Shown: positions 30,539-39,729 of the stretch, piece by piece
Layout of the letters: each line of letters opens with the position of its first letter
Position numbering within the stretch: the stretch's first letter is position 1
DNA from: Ammoniphilus oxalaticus
GTDB lineage: Bacteria > Bacillota > Bacilli > Aneurinibacillales > RAOX-1
Direction of reading: 5' to 3'
Length of the DNA: 64,000 nt
NCBI RefSeq assembly: GCF_003609605.1
Contig: NZ_MCHY01000011.1
Location: 124,001-188,000, forward strand
Notes under the pieces: generated by a model
Database searches by the model: none
Told to the model about the DNA's origin: nothing
What the model saw: the letters and a program-made list of their open reading frames with translations, nothing else
Made by a program: the position numbers and the translations under genes

Positions 30539-31819
30539 TTAGTTACCCCTTTCTTTCTTCAACCGCAATTCGATCGCTCGAGCATGGGCGGTTAATCCTT
30601 CCGATTCAGCCATAGCGATAATTTTCGGTCCATGTTCAAGTAAATCTTGCTTACTATATGAAATTAAACTCGATTTTTTAATGAAGTCATCCACATTTAA
30701 CGGGGATGAAAAACGAGCGGTGCCATTCGTCGGAAGTACGTGGTTCGGCCCCGCAAAATAGTCTCCAACTGGCTCTGAACTGTATTCGCCAAGAAAGATC
30801 GCGCCTGCATTCTCAATTTTGCCTAGCTGCTCAAACGGATGCTCGATCATCACTTCGAGATGTTCAGGCGCAAGCTCGTTAACGACTTTGATCCCTTCTT
30901 CCAAATCCTCAACGAGACAGATCGCTCCATAATCCCGAATCGAAGCTTCAGCAATTTCTCGACGCGGCAAATTGGCGAGTTGCTGCTCCAATTCAATTTG
31001 CGTCTGCGCCGCTAACTCTTTTGACGGTGTGACCAACACGGCCGATGCCATCGGATCATGTTCCGCTTGCGACAACAGATCGGCCGCGATATAGGCTGGA
31101 TTCGCCAGTTCATCAGCTAATACAACAATTTCACTTGGTCCAGCGACCATATCAATGTCAACAAGACCGAACACCTCACGTTTCGCCAGGGCAACATAAA
31201 TGTTACCGGGCCCGACAATTTTATCAACTGATCGGATGGTCTTTGTCCCGTACGCGAGGGCTGCGATCGCTTGCGCTCCACCAACTTTGAAAATTTCAGT
31301 TACACCCGCAATTTTCGCGGCGGTAAGCACCCCCGGATCAATGCGACCTTCTTGATTCGGGGGCGTCACCATCACAATTTCTTTCACACCCGCAACTTGA
31401 GCGGGAATCGCGTTCATCAGTACTGATGAAGGATAAGCCGCCGTGCCGCCAGGAACATAAATCCCGACCCGTTGCAATGGACGCACCAACTGACCAAGCA
31501 TCGTTCCTGTCGGTGAGGTTTCGATCCACGATTGACGCGCTTGTTTTTCATGAAAACGTCGAATATTAATGGCAGCCGCTTCTAACGCTTCCCGCACTTG
31601 CGAGGACACCTCATCAAGCGCGTTGTTCCGTTCCTGTTCGGTCACAGCCAGCTGCTCTAAGCGAACACGATCAAACTGTTCTGTAAAGGAAAAGACAGCC
31701 TGATCTCCTGTTTCCTTTACAGCGCTTATGATAGATAGTACGGCTTGGCGCTGAGTTTCTGTTCCTGTGTCGACATCTCTTTTTGTAGAGAAGTGAGCGG
31801 CGTTGACGATCTTGATCAT
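30539..31819 (-). CDS. hisD: Histidinol dehydrogenase HisD
   Basis: A 426-residue Zn and NAD-dependent enzyme catalysing the last two oxidations to histidine. Family motifs: [24 protein letters not shown], the Zn-binding Gln/His in LLSQAEHDP, and APEHLEVM. Its ATG overlaps the hisG stop in ATGA. Confidence 0.97.
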   Translation of the reverse strand: MIKIVNAAHFSTKRDVDTGTETQRQAVLSIISAVKETGDQAVFSFTEQFDRVRLEQLAVTEQERNNALDEVSSQVREALEAAAINIRRFHEKQARQSWIETSPTGTMLGQLVRPLQRVGIYVPGGTAAYPSSVLMNAIPAQVAGVKEIVMVTPPNQEGRIDPGVLTAAKIAGVTEIFKVGGAQAIAALAYGTKTIRSVDKIVGPGNIYVALAKREVFGLVDIDMVAGPSEIVVLADELANPAYIAADLLSQAEHDPMASAVLVTPSKELAAQTQIELEQQLANLPRREIAEASIRDYGAICLVEDLEEGIKVVNELAPEHLEVMIEHPFEQLGKIENAGAIFLGEYSSEPVGDYFAGPNHVLPTNGTARFSSPLNVDDFIKKSSLISYSKQDLLEHGPKIIAMAESEGLTAHARAIELRLKKERGN

Positions 31820-32451
31820 ACTTCTACTCCTTTCGGAACCACGGTTGAAAATTTATCAATTATAAAATCAATGGCCTCGCTCTTCATCCGATAACTAACC
31901 CGATTGGCAATCAATCGGCTCGTAATCGAGGTGATCGTTTCCAACTCAACTAAGCCGTTATCTTTTAACGTTTGACCCGTCGATACAATATCGACAATCC
32001 GATCCGCCAAACCAATTAACGGGGCCAGCTCAATCGAACCGTTCAGCTTGATAATTTCGACCTGAGCTCCTTGTTCACGGAAGTAGCGCGACGCTAATTT
32101 CGGAAATTTGGTGGCTACTCGCGGCGCGTCTGTTGGCTGCCAATCAGGCAGACCCGCCACAGACAACCGACAGGCGCTAATCTTTAAATCGAGCAATTCA
32201 TATACATCGCGTTCTTCTTCCAGCAACACATCTTTGCCAACGACACCGATATCGGCGACACCATATTCAACATACGTCGGCACATCGACAGGCTTTGCTA
32301 GAATAAAGTCCATTCCCGCCTCTTCAACAGGGATAATCAACTTACGTGACTCCTCAAATTCGGGCGGAATAGCCAAACCCGCTCGACGCAGTAGCTCCAC
32401 CGCTTCTTCAAAAATTCTTCCCTTCGGCATTGCCACGGTCAATCTAGGCAT
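31816..32451 (-). CDS. hisG: ATP phosphoribosyltransferase catalytic subunit HisG (short form)
   Basis: About 211 residues, the short form that lacks the C-terminal regulatory domain and needs HisZ. It carries the substrate motif [10 protein letters not shown] at the N-terminus and the PRPP loop [16 protein letters not shown]. First, histidine-feedback-controlled step of the pathway. The ATG at 32451 is eight bases after AGGAGG; an in-frame GTG at 32460 overlaps that SD. It overlaps hisZ by eight bases. Confidence 0.96.
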   Translation of the reverse strand: MPRLTVAMPKGRIFEEAVELLRRAGLAIPPEFEESRKLIIPVEEAGMDFILAKPVDVPTYVEYGVADIGVVGKDVLLEEERDVYELLDLKISACRLSVAGLPDWQPTDAPRVATKFPKLASRYFREQGAQVEIIKLNGSIELAPLIGLADRIVDIVSTGQTLKDNGLVELETITSITSRLIANRVSYRMKSEAIDFIIDKFSTVVPKGVEV

Positions 32452-33598
32452 CGACTCCACCTCCTCTGAGATCGATCAATCCATCCACAGGCGCGCTGGG
32501 CGGGACGGTTCCCATGATGACGATTGCTTCACCGCGCAGCTCCCGCGCTTTACGAATCGCCTGCGCCCTCGTTTGCTGATCATAAATAATATACATCTTT
32601 CTTTCTGTCGATTGCGGTTGTAATGGCGACGCTTCAATTAAACGGTCCATCTTAATCGCAAAGCCTGTCGACGGGTTATCGACGCCAAAACGAGAAATCA
32701 ACTGATCATACCGTCCTCCGCCGCACACAGGCCAACCTTGATCCTTGGCGTACCCCTCAAACAAAATACCTGTATAATAATCCAAACTGCTTAGCAAATT
32801 TAAATCAAACATAATATATTCGGTCACTTCATACGCTTCAAGAGCCAACCACAATTGTTGCAAATTACGGACCGCTTCGCGCGCGCGACCATTGACCGTC
32901 AACGCTTCCGCATCCGCTAAACGATTGATTCCGCCGCGCAACTTCAAAAGACCGATTAAACGTTCTTTCTCTGTGGCAGCGATCGGTAGGTTGTCCACAT
33001 CTTCCCGAAACCCAACATAATCAAATTGATGCAGCCGCTCTTTCAGCCTGACTCGATCCTCTTCTTTCGGGACGGTTTCTTCCAATAATCCTTCGATAAA
33101 CCCAACATGTCCGACAACAATTTTGAACTTCTCTAAACCTGCAGCCCGCAATGCCTCTGATGCCAACGCAATCACTTCCGCATCAGCGTCAATCGTCTCA
33201 TCCCCGATCAGTTCGACCCCGCTTTGCGTAAATTCAGCATTGCGTCCCGCTTCATGATGTTGCGCCCGAAACACACTCGTATTATACATCAAGCGTAACG
33301 GACGCGGTTCATCTTTTAGTAAAGATGATACAACGCGGGCGATCGGTGTCGTCACATCCGGTCTCATCACTAATGTTCGGCCTTGACGGTCCAACAATTT
33401 AAACAAGCGATTATCGAGCGTGGCGCTTGCTTCGCCCACCGTCTCGTAATATTCCAACGTCGGCGTCAAAATTTCTTGATATCCCCAACGCATCATACAT
33501 TGATTCACTCTATATTCGATATCCCGTTGTTTCGCTAACAGATCCGGGAGATAGTCCCGCATCCCTAATGGTTTCTCAAAACTAAGCGGCTTGCTCAC
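32444..33598 (-). CDS. hisZ: ATP phosphoribosyltransferase regulatory subunit HisZ
   Basis: A 384-residue paralogue of histidyl-tRNA synthetase that lacks synthetase activity and activates short-form HisG. It shows class-II synthetase motifs, with [12 protein letters not shown] near residue 78 and a degenerate C-terminus. The start is GTG with SD GAGGTGG. First gene of hisZGDBAFI; its promoter is at 33667-33696. Confidence 0.95.
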   Translation of the reverse strand: MSKPLSFEKPLGMRDYLPDLLAKQRDIEYRVNQCMMRWGYQEILTPTLEYYETVGEASATLDNRLFKLLDRQGRTLVMRPDVTTPIARVVSSLLKDEPRPLRLMYNTSVFRAQHHEAGRNAEFTQSGVELIGDETIDADAEVIALASEALRAAGLEKFKIVVGHVGFIEGLLEETVPKEEDRVRLKERLHQFDYVGFREDVDNLPIAATEKERLIGLLKLRGGINRLADAEALTVNGRAREAVRNLQQLWLALEAYEVTEYIMFDLNLLSSLDYYTGILFEGYAKDQGWPVCGGGRYDQLISRFGVDNPSTGFAIKMDRLIEASPLQPQSTERKMYIIYDQQTRAQAIRKARELRGEAIVIMGTVPPSAPVDGLIDLRGGGVDA

Positions 33599-33666
33599 GC
33601 CGATCCACCTCTTTTACTCTACTTACTTTAGCCTGCTAATAAGATAAAGTGTTTATTGTTGTTAGC

Positions 33667-33696
33667 ATTTTAACACAGTTTCCCAAATAGCGTCAA
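33667..33696 (-). promoter_or_regulatory. his operon promoter
   Basis: TTGACG (33691-33696), 18 bases, TAAAAT (33667-33672), about 70 bases before hisZ. The short leader has no T-box motif; an imperfect dyad GCTAA...TTAGC lies just downstream of the -10. Confidence 0.65.
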
Positions 33697-33845
33697 CCTT
33701 TTGAAATCAAACCGATTATACTTCCGCTAGTTCGAAAAAAGTAGTCTCCCGCCGACCACGTTTACGCATTCTATTCTTTTAAAAACAGTCCATATTTGCG
33801 TTAAACGGTTTACATATCTTAAAATATCCAAGTAAGGGATTATTT

Positions 33846-33864
33846 TGCAGACAATCATTCTGCA
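33846..33864 (+). promoter_or_regulatory. Inverted repeat in the leader of the PNPOx-like gene
   Basis: TGCAGA (33846-33851) and TCTGCA (33859-33864) are perfect 6-base arms around seven bases, 24 bases before the start codon. Candidate operator or 5' hairpin. A possible upstream promoter is TTGCGT, 18 bases, TAAAAT. Confidence 0.4.
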
Positions 33865-33888
33865 GTAATATATAGAGGAGGTTTTAAA

Positions 33889-34344
33889 ATGGCAGCAAAG
33901 GAACAACAAACAACCATTTCTACCGAAATGGAACCCTATCTTAGCGGGGAAAGTTTAATTTTTTTATCGACAGTTGAGGCTGACAGCCAAACACCGAGCG
34001 TTTCCGCGATCTCCTGGGTGAAAATGAAAGACAACAAAACGATCCGCATCTCGGTATCAAGTTCTTCTCGCATCGTTGATAACATCAAAGCGAACAAGCG
34101 GGTTTCACTTGCCTTTATCGGAAACGAGACTGTCTACTCAATTACTGGCGACGCCACCGTTTTGGAAGATGCGATGGAAGGAATCAACATGCGGTTAGCA
34201 AAAATTGAGGTAAAGCTAGACCAAGTATTCGAAAGCATGTTCTGGGGCGCAAAAATTACACAAGAACCGACCTATGAAAAAACATACGATCCAGAAAAGG
34301 CGAAAAAGTTAGATGATGATGTGTACGAATTACTAATGAAATAA
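33889..34344 (+). CDS. Pyridoxamine 5'-phosphate oxidase-family protein
   Basis: A 151-residue protein with the split-barrel flavin-binding pattern (LIFLSTVEADSQTPSVSAISWVK, then SRIVDNIKANKRVSLAFIG). Such proteins bind FMN or related cofactors; most are not true PNPOx enzymes and the substrate cannot be told. Strong SD GAGGAGG. It is a single gene between the divergent his promoter and a bidirectional terminator. Confidence 0.75.
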   Translation: MAAKEQQTTISTEMEPYLSGESLIFLSTVEADSQTPSVSAISWVKMKDNKTIRISVSSSSRIVDNIKANKRVSLAFIGNETVYSITGDATVLEDAMEGINMRLAKIEVKLDQVFESMFWGAKITQEPTYEKTYDPEKAKKLDDDVYELLMK

Positions 34345-34345
34345 G

Positions 34346-34376
34346 TGAAAGGGAGGCTCACTTGAGCCTCCCTTTT
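34346..34376. terminator. Bidirectional terminator between the PNPOx-like gene and the aminotransferase
   Basis: A 13-base inverted repeat AAAGGGAGGCTCA/TGAGCCTCCCTTT with T runs on both strands, serving two convergent genes. Confidence 0.88.
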
Positions 34377-34377
34377 C

Positions 34378-35712
34378 CTATGTTAATGCTACATCCAATG
34401 TTTGTTCCATCACGTCCAGCCCCTCAATTAATTGTGAATCTGTAATCACGAGTGGCGGAAGTAACCGCAACACATTACTATGCAAGCCCGCGCTCAATAA
34501 AATTACGCCTTTCTGCTGCGCCGTCTGAACAACCTGAGCGGCCGCTTCCCGATTGGGTTGTTTCGATTGCGGGTCTTTAACGAGTTCCAAAGCTCGCATC
34601 GCTCCCAAACCGCGAACATCACCGACTTGCGGGTATTTCGATTGCCACGTTTTGAAACGTTCATCCATGATTCGCCCAATTGCTTGCGATCGTTCAATAA
34701 GTCCATCCCGTTCGATTAATTTGATTACTTCCAATGCGGCAACACAACCAAGCGGGCTGCCCGCAAACGTACCCCCAATTTCACCGACGTTCGGGGCATC
34801 CATAATTTCTGATTTACCAACGACTGCGCTGATCGGTATCCCTGCTCCAAGCGATTTAGAAAGTGTGATCAAGTCAGGTTCCACCCCAAACTGCTCCATC
34901 GCAAACATGGAACCTGTTCGAGCAAATCCAGTCTGGATCTCATCAGCGATAAATAAAATGCCGTGTTGTTCGCAAATTTGTTTTAACCCTTGCATAAATG
35001 TTTTTGAAGGAACGATAAAACCGCCTTCCCCTTGGACGGGTTCAAGTAAGATCGCCGCAATTTCATCCGCTGGAGCCTCCGCCAAAAAGAAATGCTCCAA
35101 CTGCTCTAAAAGATGTTGATCAAGCTGTTCATCACTCATTCCATTCGGTTTTCGATAATAGTAGGGATAGCCCAAGCGGTAGGTTTCTGGGGCGAATGGA
35201 CCAAACTGATATTTATATGGTTTCACCTTACTCGTCAACGACATAGTCAACAACGTTCGACCGTGATAGCCCCGATCAAAAGAAATAATCCCTTTACGTC
35301 CCGTGTGCTTGCGAGCGATTTTGACCGCATTTTCGACCGCTTCCGCTCCGCTGTTGGCGAGAAATGTCTTTTTAGCAAAATCGCCAGGCGTAATCCGCGC
35401 CAACTCTTCGGCTAATTGCACATAAGGCTCATACATCATCACATTAAAACACGTATGGATATAGTTATCGAGCTGTTGCTTAAGCGCTTGCGTCACAGAC
35501 GGTGGACAATGTCCAACATTCAACGTACCGATCGCCCCGGCAAAATCGATGAATGTATTCCCGTCAACATCCGTTAGTAACGCCCCTTCCCCTTTTGCCG
35601 CAAAAGACAGCACCGTATTAAATGGACCTTGAGCAACGAATTGCTCCTTTCTTTTTAACAGCTCCCGCGCCTTCTGTCCCGGTATCGATGTCCGCATGCG
35701 AATGCTTCCCAT
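34378..35712 (-). CDS. gabT: Class-III aminotransferase, probable 4-aminobutyrate transaminase
   Basis: A 444-residue PLP enzyme. Cofactor and family motifs: SGAEAVENAVKIAR, FDRGYHGRT, ILLEPVQGEGGF, ADEIQTGFART and the Schiff-base Lys in TLSKSLGAGIP. Overall it resembles GabT/PuuE-type omega-aminotransferases that send GABA nitrogen to 2-oxoglutarate, but related omega-amino acid substrates cannot be excluded. No succinate-semialdehyde dehydrogenase or GabR is adjacent. SD AGGAGGGGG. A pair of 26-bp direct repeats lies 120-200 bases upstream. Confidence 0.82.
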   Translation of the reverse strand: MGSIRMRTSIPGQKARELLKRKEQFVAQGPFNTVLSFAAKGEGALLTDVDGNTFIDFAGAIGTLNVGHCPPSVTQALKQQLDNYIHTCFNVMMYEPYVQLAEELARITPGDFAKKTFLANSGAEAVENAVKIARKHTGRKGIISFDRGYHGRTLLTMSLTSKVKPYKYQFGPFAPETYRLGYPYYYRKPNGMSDEQLDQHLLEQLEHFFLAEAPADEIAAILLEPVQGEGGFIVPSKTFMQGLKQICEQHGILFIADEIQTGFARTGSMFAMEQFGVEPDLITLSKSLGAGIPISAVVGKSEIMDAPNVGEIGGTFAGSPLGCVAALEVIKLIERDGLIERSQAIGRIMDERFKTWQSKYPQVGDVRGLGAMRALELVKDPQSKQPNREAAAQVVQTAQQKGVILLSAGLHSNVLRLLPPLVITDSQLIEGLDVMEQTLDVALT

Positions 35713-35837
35713 GCTACCCCCTCCTTTCTAACACTGTATGCTTTCGACTGAGTCAATACATCTATTTCGTAAAGGAAGGAGAGGGCTGGCGAAGCATGGA
35801 CGGACAATTATGGCCGCTTCGCGGTGGGGATCACGAC

Positions 35838-35915
35838 TGAAATCGGAGAGGAAACGGTCATGAGCGGCACCTTCACAACCGATGCGCCATGAATTCCGAG
35901 AGGAAACGGTCATGA
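35838..35915 (-). repeat. Two 26-bp direct repeats upstream of gabT
   Basis: Copies at 35838-35863 and 35890-35915 are identical at 24 of 26 positions, including an 18-base perfect core (35846-35863 and 35898-35915). The repeat period is 52 bases, about five helical turns. They lie between the gabT leader and the methyltransferase gene, suggesting a regulator binding on one face of the DNA. A decayed coding or repeat element is the alternative. Confidence 0.7.
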
Positions 35916-35934
35916 TCACGCCAGGTTCGTCCCC

Positions 35935-36654
35935 CTACCGTTGCGCCACCGCGATCATTGCGGGTGAATTTAATTGATACGCTTCCGCTTTAAAATTGCC
36001 GTACCACTCAATTTGCTGGAAGCCACTCGTTTCCAATAATCGCCCTAACGCGTCTTTCTTTAAGGGGAGTAATTCGGTCGTTTGTTCAAAAGTTCGATAT
36101 TGCCCATCATCGCCCGTGACAATCAAACGACCTTGGAACAACAATTTGGCCGCCTTCCATTCATACGTTCGGTAAAATTGAACTTGTTCTCGCTCAATTG
36201 GCGGCAAAGCTTGAACCCGATCGGCGATAATTCGGTCGTAATTGACGATTTGGATAATTAAGCGACCTCGTTCGCTTAACAAGTTGAACGCCTTTTCCAA
36301 TACATCAGCCACTTCGCCTTCGGAAGCTAAGTGGACCAGCGAATTACCTAGGCATATAATCGTATCAAAAGCGCCTGATGGTAACTGGTCCAACTGACGC
36401 ATGTCCATCGTTCGAATCTCAAGCTCCACCTGAGCCTGCTCTTTTTTACGTTTGATTTGCTTGGTCATATTCGGTTCGAGGTCTGTCGCGGTCACCGTGT
36501 ATCCTTGTTCGGCCAAGGCGAGCGCCAAACTGCCGCTACCAGCTGCCACATCCAAAATATTCGTTCCCGCGCGCTCGCTTATAAACTGCGCTTGCTGTTG
36601 ATTAAGCGGGAAAATTTGATCATAGTAGTCGCTTAATATATTGTAAAAACCCAT
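35935..36654 (-). CDS. Class I SAM-dependent methyltransferase
   Basis: About 239 residues with the Rossmann motif I ILDVAAGSGSLALALAEQG, an acidic residue after strand two (TATDLEPNM), and motif IV IICLGNSL. The substrate is unknown. The ATG at 36654 follows AGGAGGT; an in-frame TTG one codon upstream is less likely. It is transcribed towards gabT with a repeat-bearing gap between. Confidence 0.8.
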   Translation of the reverse strand: MGFYNILSDYYDQIFPLNQQQAQFISERAGTNILDVAAGSGSLALALAEQGYTVTATDLEPNMTKQIKRKKEQAQVELEIRTMDMRQLDQLPSGAFDTIICLGNSLVHLASEGEVADVLEKAFNLLSERGRLIIQIVNYDRIIADRVQALPPIEREQVQFYRTYEWKAAKLLFQGRLIVTGDDGQYRTFEQTTELLPLKKDALGRLLETSGFQQIEWYGNFKAEAYQLNSPAMIAVAQR

Positions 36655-36830
36655 CAAGTTACCTCCTTACAACAATGTAGTCCTTATAGTAGCTAGCCTA
36701 TCTTATTCAAACAAGTAACGCGGTGAGGTTTCTCACGAACGAGCTTGGGACCGCTTTTCCAGTATACTCCCCTCTTTTCCCCTTTTCATAGTATAATGAC
36801 TCTAAAAAAACAGACTACGGAGGCGATTCA

Positions 36831-37259
36831 ATGTCAATAGTTACGTTGGATAACATTATCGTCCGTCCCACCGAATTGGATGTGAACGGACACGTCAATA
36901 ACGCAAAGTACTTGGAATACTTAGAGTGGGGGCGCGAAGCGTGGTATGACGCGGCTGGACTGACGTATGAAACCTTTGAAACGATGGGCATCCAAACCGT
37001 CACGGTCAACATTAACATTAACTATCGCAAAGAGTGTCGGCAAGGCGACAAACTTACCGTGAAGACGACCCCGCAAAAAATGGGCAATAGCAGTTACGTC
37101 CTTAAGCAAGAAATTATTAACCAGCGCGGCGAGTTGTGCGCGGATGCCCTTGTCACCTCTGTCACGATGGACCTGTCCACACGAAAAGGACGGCCAGCTC
37201 CTGAACCGTTACGCATTTTTTTTGGGCAAGGGATAGTCGAAAACAGCGAGCAGAATTGA
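36831..37259 (+). CDS. Hotdog-fold acyl-CoA thioesterase (4HBT/YbgC family)
   Basis: A 142-residue thioesterase with the 4HBT active-site helix motif ELDVNGHVNNAKYLEYLEWG, in which the Asp and following GHVNN are the catalytic loop. It hydrolyses acyl-CoA or acyl-ACP thioesters; chain preference cannot be told. SD ACGGAGGCG precedes the ATG, with a TATAAT about 40 bases upstream. Monocistronic, followed by a GC-rich structured tail and a terminator. Confidence 0.82.
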   Translation: MSIVTLDNIIVRPTELDVNGHVNNAKYLEYLEWGREAWYDAAGLTYETFETMGIQTVTVNININYRKECRQGDKLTVKTTPQKMGNSSYVLKQEIINQRGELCADALVTSVTMDLSTRKGRPAPEPLRIFFGQGIVENSEQN

Positions 37260-37299
37260 AGATAAAACAGCCTACAAGATGAAAAGGTCCAATTGACCC

Positions 37300-37390
37300 T
37301 TACGCGCGGAACACTTTATAGGAAGCGTCAGTTGTAAAGGACGCGCAGACCCTTACAGGCCACCCGCCCGAGCGACGGCCCGTCCGCGCG
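37300..37390 (+). other. GC-rich, potentially structured 3' region after the thioesterase gene
   Basis: CGCGCGGA (37303-37310) and TCCGCGCG (37383-37390) are perfect 8-base complementary arms enclosing 72 bases that are themselves GC-rich towards the 3' side. There is no reading frame with an SD. It lies between the thioesterase stop and the terminator at 37395. Confidence 0.4.
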
Positions 37391-37394
37391 GCAT

Positions 37395-37441
37395 AAAAAG
37401 AGGCAACGAAACCGACACTACCTCGGCCGTTGCCTCTTTTC
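37395..37441. terminator. Bidirectional terminator between the thioesterase and the membrane protein gene
   Basis: AAAAGAGGCAACG/CGTTGCCTCTTTT (13 bp) with an inner CCGA/TCGG extension and A/T runs on both sides. Confidence 0.9.
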
Positions 37442-37447
37442 GTCTAA

Positions 37448-37738
37448 CTAACTATGAAAAACATATCCTCGATAGATGAGATCGGCCAATGCCGCCGCCC
37501 CGGGGAAATTCAGATACCACGCATAGAATAGCCGCGCTTGCGGGACCGTCACCCATTCGTCTTTCCTCAGGCGATTCAATCCCTTACGAATGGACATGAT
37601 CAACCCATATATGGACCAATTGATCACAGGGAGATAAAGGATAATAAACCATAGAAAGTTGATCGAGTCTTCCCCAAGATAAAAACGGAACAATGAACAT
37701 AACGCCGTGACAATCATGAATCTTAGTAATTTACGCAT
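37448..37738 (-). CDS. Small unknown membrane protein
   Basis: I do not recognise this family. About 96 residues with two N-terminal hydrophobic helices (FMIVTALCSLF, LWFIILYLPVINW) and a more polar C-terminal half rich in Tyr and Trp. The ATG at 37738 follows AAGGAC and overlaps the yvoF-like gene by eight bases; the longer frame from 37762 lacks an SD. It is the last gene after hprK-lgt-ppaX-yvoF, so a cell-envelope role is possible but unproven. Confidence 0.6.
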   Translation of the reverse strand: MRKLLRFMIVTALCSLFRFYLGEDSINFLWFIILYLPVINWSIYGLIMSIRKGLNRLRKDEWVTVPQARLFYAWYLNFPGAAALADLIYRGYVFHS

Positions 37739-38234
37739 GACCCGTGTCCTTATATCGTTCACGAATCACCTTGGCGGGATTCCCGCCGACAAGGGAGCCT
37801 GGAGGCACATCTCGATAAACGAGCGAAGCTGCGGCAACGACGGCCCCGTCGCCGATCGTGATACCAGGTAAAATCGTCGCATTCGCCCCGATCATTACGT
37901 TTGAGCCAATCCGCACTTCGCCAATTCGATATTCATCGATCAAGTATTCGTGTGTCATGATTGTCGCATTATAGCCAATAATTGAATTATTGCCGATTGT
38001 GATCCGCTCCGGGTACAAAATATCCGGAAGAACTAAAAAAGCGAGCGCCGTATGTTCTCCAATTTTCATGCCTAGAAACACGCGATACATCCAATTTTTC
38101 CAACTTGGAAACGGCGTGTAGCGTCCGATTACGATCACAAGAGTATTCAGGAATACCCGCCAAAAGCCAATCGTATTATAAAGTTGCCATAAAGAATTGG
38201 GACCCTTAATCGGGTAACGTTCGGTGCGACGCAT
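37731..38234 (-). CDS. yvoF: Hexapeptide-repeat acyltransferase (YvoF-like)
   Basis: A 167-residue left-handed beta-helix acyltransferase of the LbH/maltose O-acetyltransferase group, with repeats such as ITIGNNSIIGYNATIMTHEY, VRIGSNVMIGANATIL and ITIGDGAVVAAAS, ending in GGNPAKVIRERY. In B. subtilis yvoF follows ppaX in the hprK operon, the same place as here. Acceptor unknown. Confidence 0.85.
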   Translation of the reverse strand: MRRTERYPIKGPNSLWQLYNTIGFWRVFLNTLVIVIGRYTPFPSWKNWMYRVFLGMKIGEHTALAFLVLPDILYPERITIGNNSIIGYNATIMTHEYLIDEYRIGEVRIGSNVMIGANATILPGITIGDGAVVAAASLVYRDVPPGSLVGGNPAKVIRERYKDTGHA

Positions 38235-38238
38235 CGAC

Positions 38239-38895
38239 TTATTCTCCTTTTATAATCGGAATTAAATCCGCCATATCGTTCAATATATAGGTCGGATTGA
38301 ACTGTTTTAGAAAATCAGGACCTTTCATGCTCCAAGCCACACCTGCTGAATCAATACCGGCCTCTTGAGCGGCCTGGATATCGTATTGACTATCGCCGAT
38401 CATAATCGTTGTTTGCGGGTCGGCAGCGGTCAGTTCGATCCCTTTCAACACGGGGTCTGGATTCGGTTTATGTTTCTTAGTGCTTTCAAAAGCGACAAAG
38501 GCATTCATATACTGATCAATCCCAAATAATTTGGCGCCCATCTCCGCTGTTTTTCTTTGCTTAGTAGTGACAATCCCCATCGTCACGCCCAATGACTGCA
38601 ATTGTTCCAACGTGTCATTCACTCGCTCAAATTCTTTTACATACTCATCATGGATCTTCAAATTATAGTCGCGATACGCTTCAATTAACGTATCACGCAA
38701 CTCTTCCCCGCCATAACGACCCATCTGTTCGGCCAATGTTTGCCCCATATGCGAAATAATATCATCGCGCGTATACTGTCCTGGCAAATGGATCCCCAGC
38801 ACATGCAAAAACGTCGTAATAATTAATTCATTCGTATCGATTAACGTTCCATCCAGATCGAACAGAACCGTTTCATATTTTAACAACTTACGCAA
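38239..38895 (-). CDS. ppaX: Pyrophosphatase PpaX
   Basis: HAD-family phosphatase, 218 residues, that removes the pyrophosphate formed when HPr kinase/phosphorylase dephosphorylates P-Ser-HPr. It has the catalytic FDLDGTLIDTN near the N-terminus, motif II TTKQ, and motif III/IV IMIGDSQYDIQAA. Two TTG codons (38895 and 38886) are possible starts after AAAGGTGG; I kept the first. Its place beside hprK and lgt supports PpaX over generic Gph. Confidence 0.92.
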   Translation of the reverse strand: MRKLLKYETVLFDLDGTLIDTNELIITTFLHVLGIHLPGQYTRDDIISHMGQTLAEQMGRYGGEELRDTLIEAYRDYNLKIHDEYVKEFERVNDTLEQLQSLGVTMGIVTTKQRKTAEMGAKLFGIDQYMNAFVAFESTKKHKPNPDPVLKGIELTAADPQTTIMIGDSQYDIQAAQEAGIDSAGVAWSMKGPDFLKQFNPTYILNDMADLIPIIKGE

Positions 38896-38902
38896 ACCAC
38901 CT

Positions 38903-39715
38903 TTATTCTCCGTATTTCAGTTTCGCGTAACCCATTTTTCTTCGACCAATCCAGAGTCCAATCGCAACCACGATGATCGCGACACTGATCATTTGCGCGG
39001 CGCGTAACGTATCCGTCACCATTAAGCTATCCGTTCGCATCCCTTCAATGAAAAAGCGACCGATCGAATACCAGATTAAATAGGAACAAAATAGTTCCCC
39101 GCGACGTAACGGCGCTTTTCTGCGCAACAACAGCAACAGACCGACGCCAAGCAGATTCCAAACCGATTCATATAAAAACGTAGGATGGTGATAAGCCCCT
39201 TTAATGTACATTTGTTCAATGATAAAAGTTGGTAATTGCAGCGACTCCAAAAAAGCGCGAGAAACCGGGCCGCCGTATGCTTCCTGATTCATAAAGTTAC
39301 CCCAACGTCCAACCGCTTGACCAATCAGGATACTCGGAGCGGCAAAATCCGCGATTCGCCAAAAACTGAGTCCTCTTTTACGACAGAAAACAATGCCCGT
39401 CAGGATTGCCCCGATTAGCGCGCCATGAATCGCAATCCCGCCTTGCCAAATCGCAATAATTTCCCCAGGATGATGGCGGTAATAATTGTCCCATTCGAAA
39501 ACAACGTAATAAATGCGGGCGCAAATAATGGATATGGGAACGCCCCACATCACTAAATCTAAAAATACATCTGGATCTAACTCGAAACGCTTCGACTCTC
39601 GCATCGCTAGCAGTAAGCCAATCAGGGCTCCTGATCCTAAAATGAGGCCATACCAATGAATCGGGATCGGCCCTAATTGAATAGCGACGGGATTAAGTGG
39701 TGTAATCGAATCCAT
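38903..39715 (-). CDS. lgt: Prolipoprotein diacylglyceryl transferase
   Basis: A 270-residue integral membrane enzyme with about seven helices that transfers diacylglycerol from phosphatidylglycerol to the lipobox Cys of prolipoproteins such as CtaC in this window. The Lgt signature [14 protein letters not shown] and the preceding HGALIGA motif are present. SD AAAGGGGAAAG. Confidence 0.97.
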   Translation of the reverse strand: MDSITPLNPVAIQLGPIPIHWYGLILGSGALIGLLLAMRESKRFELDPDVFLDLVMWGVPISIICARIYYVVFEWDNYYRHHPGEIIAIWQGGIAIHGALIGAILTGIVFCRKRGLSFWRIADFAAPSILIGQAVGRWGNFMNQEAYGGPVSRAFLESLQLPTFIIEQMYIKGAYHHPTFLYESVWNLLGVGLLLLLRRKAPLRRGELFCSYLIWYSIGRFFIEGMRTDSLMVTDTLRAAQMISVAIIVVAIGLWIGRRKMGYAKLKYGE

Positions 39716-39729
39716 ACTTTCCCCTTTCC

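Noticed and set aside
33599-33720. T-box or histidine attenuator upstream of hisZ
   Set aside because: The leader is short, has no T-box motif (AGGGTGGNACCGCG-like) and no anti-terminator/terminator pair.
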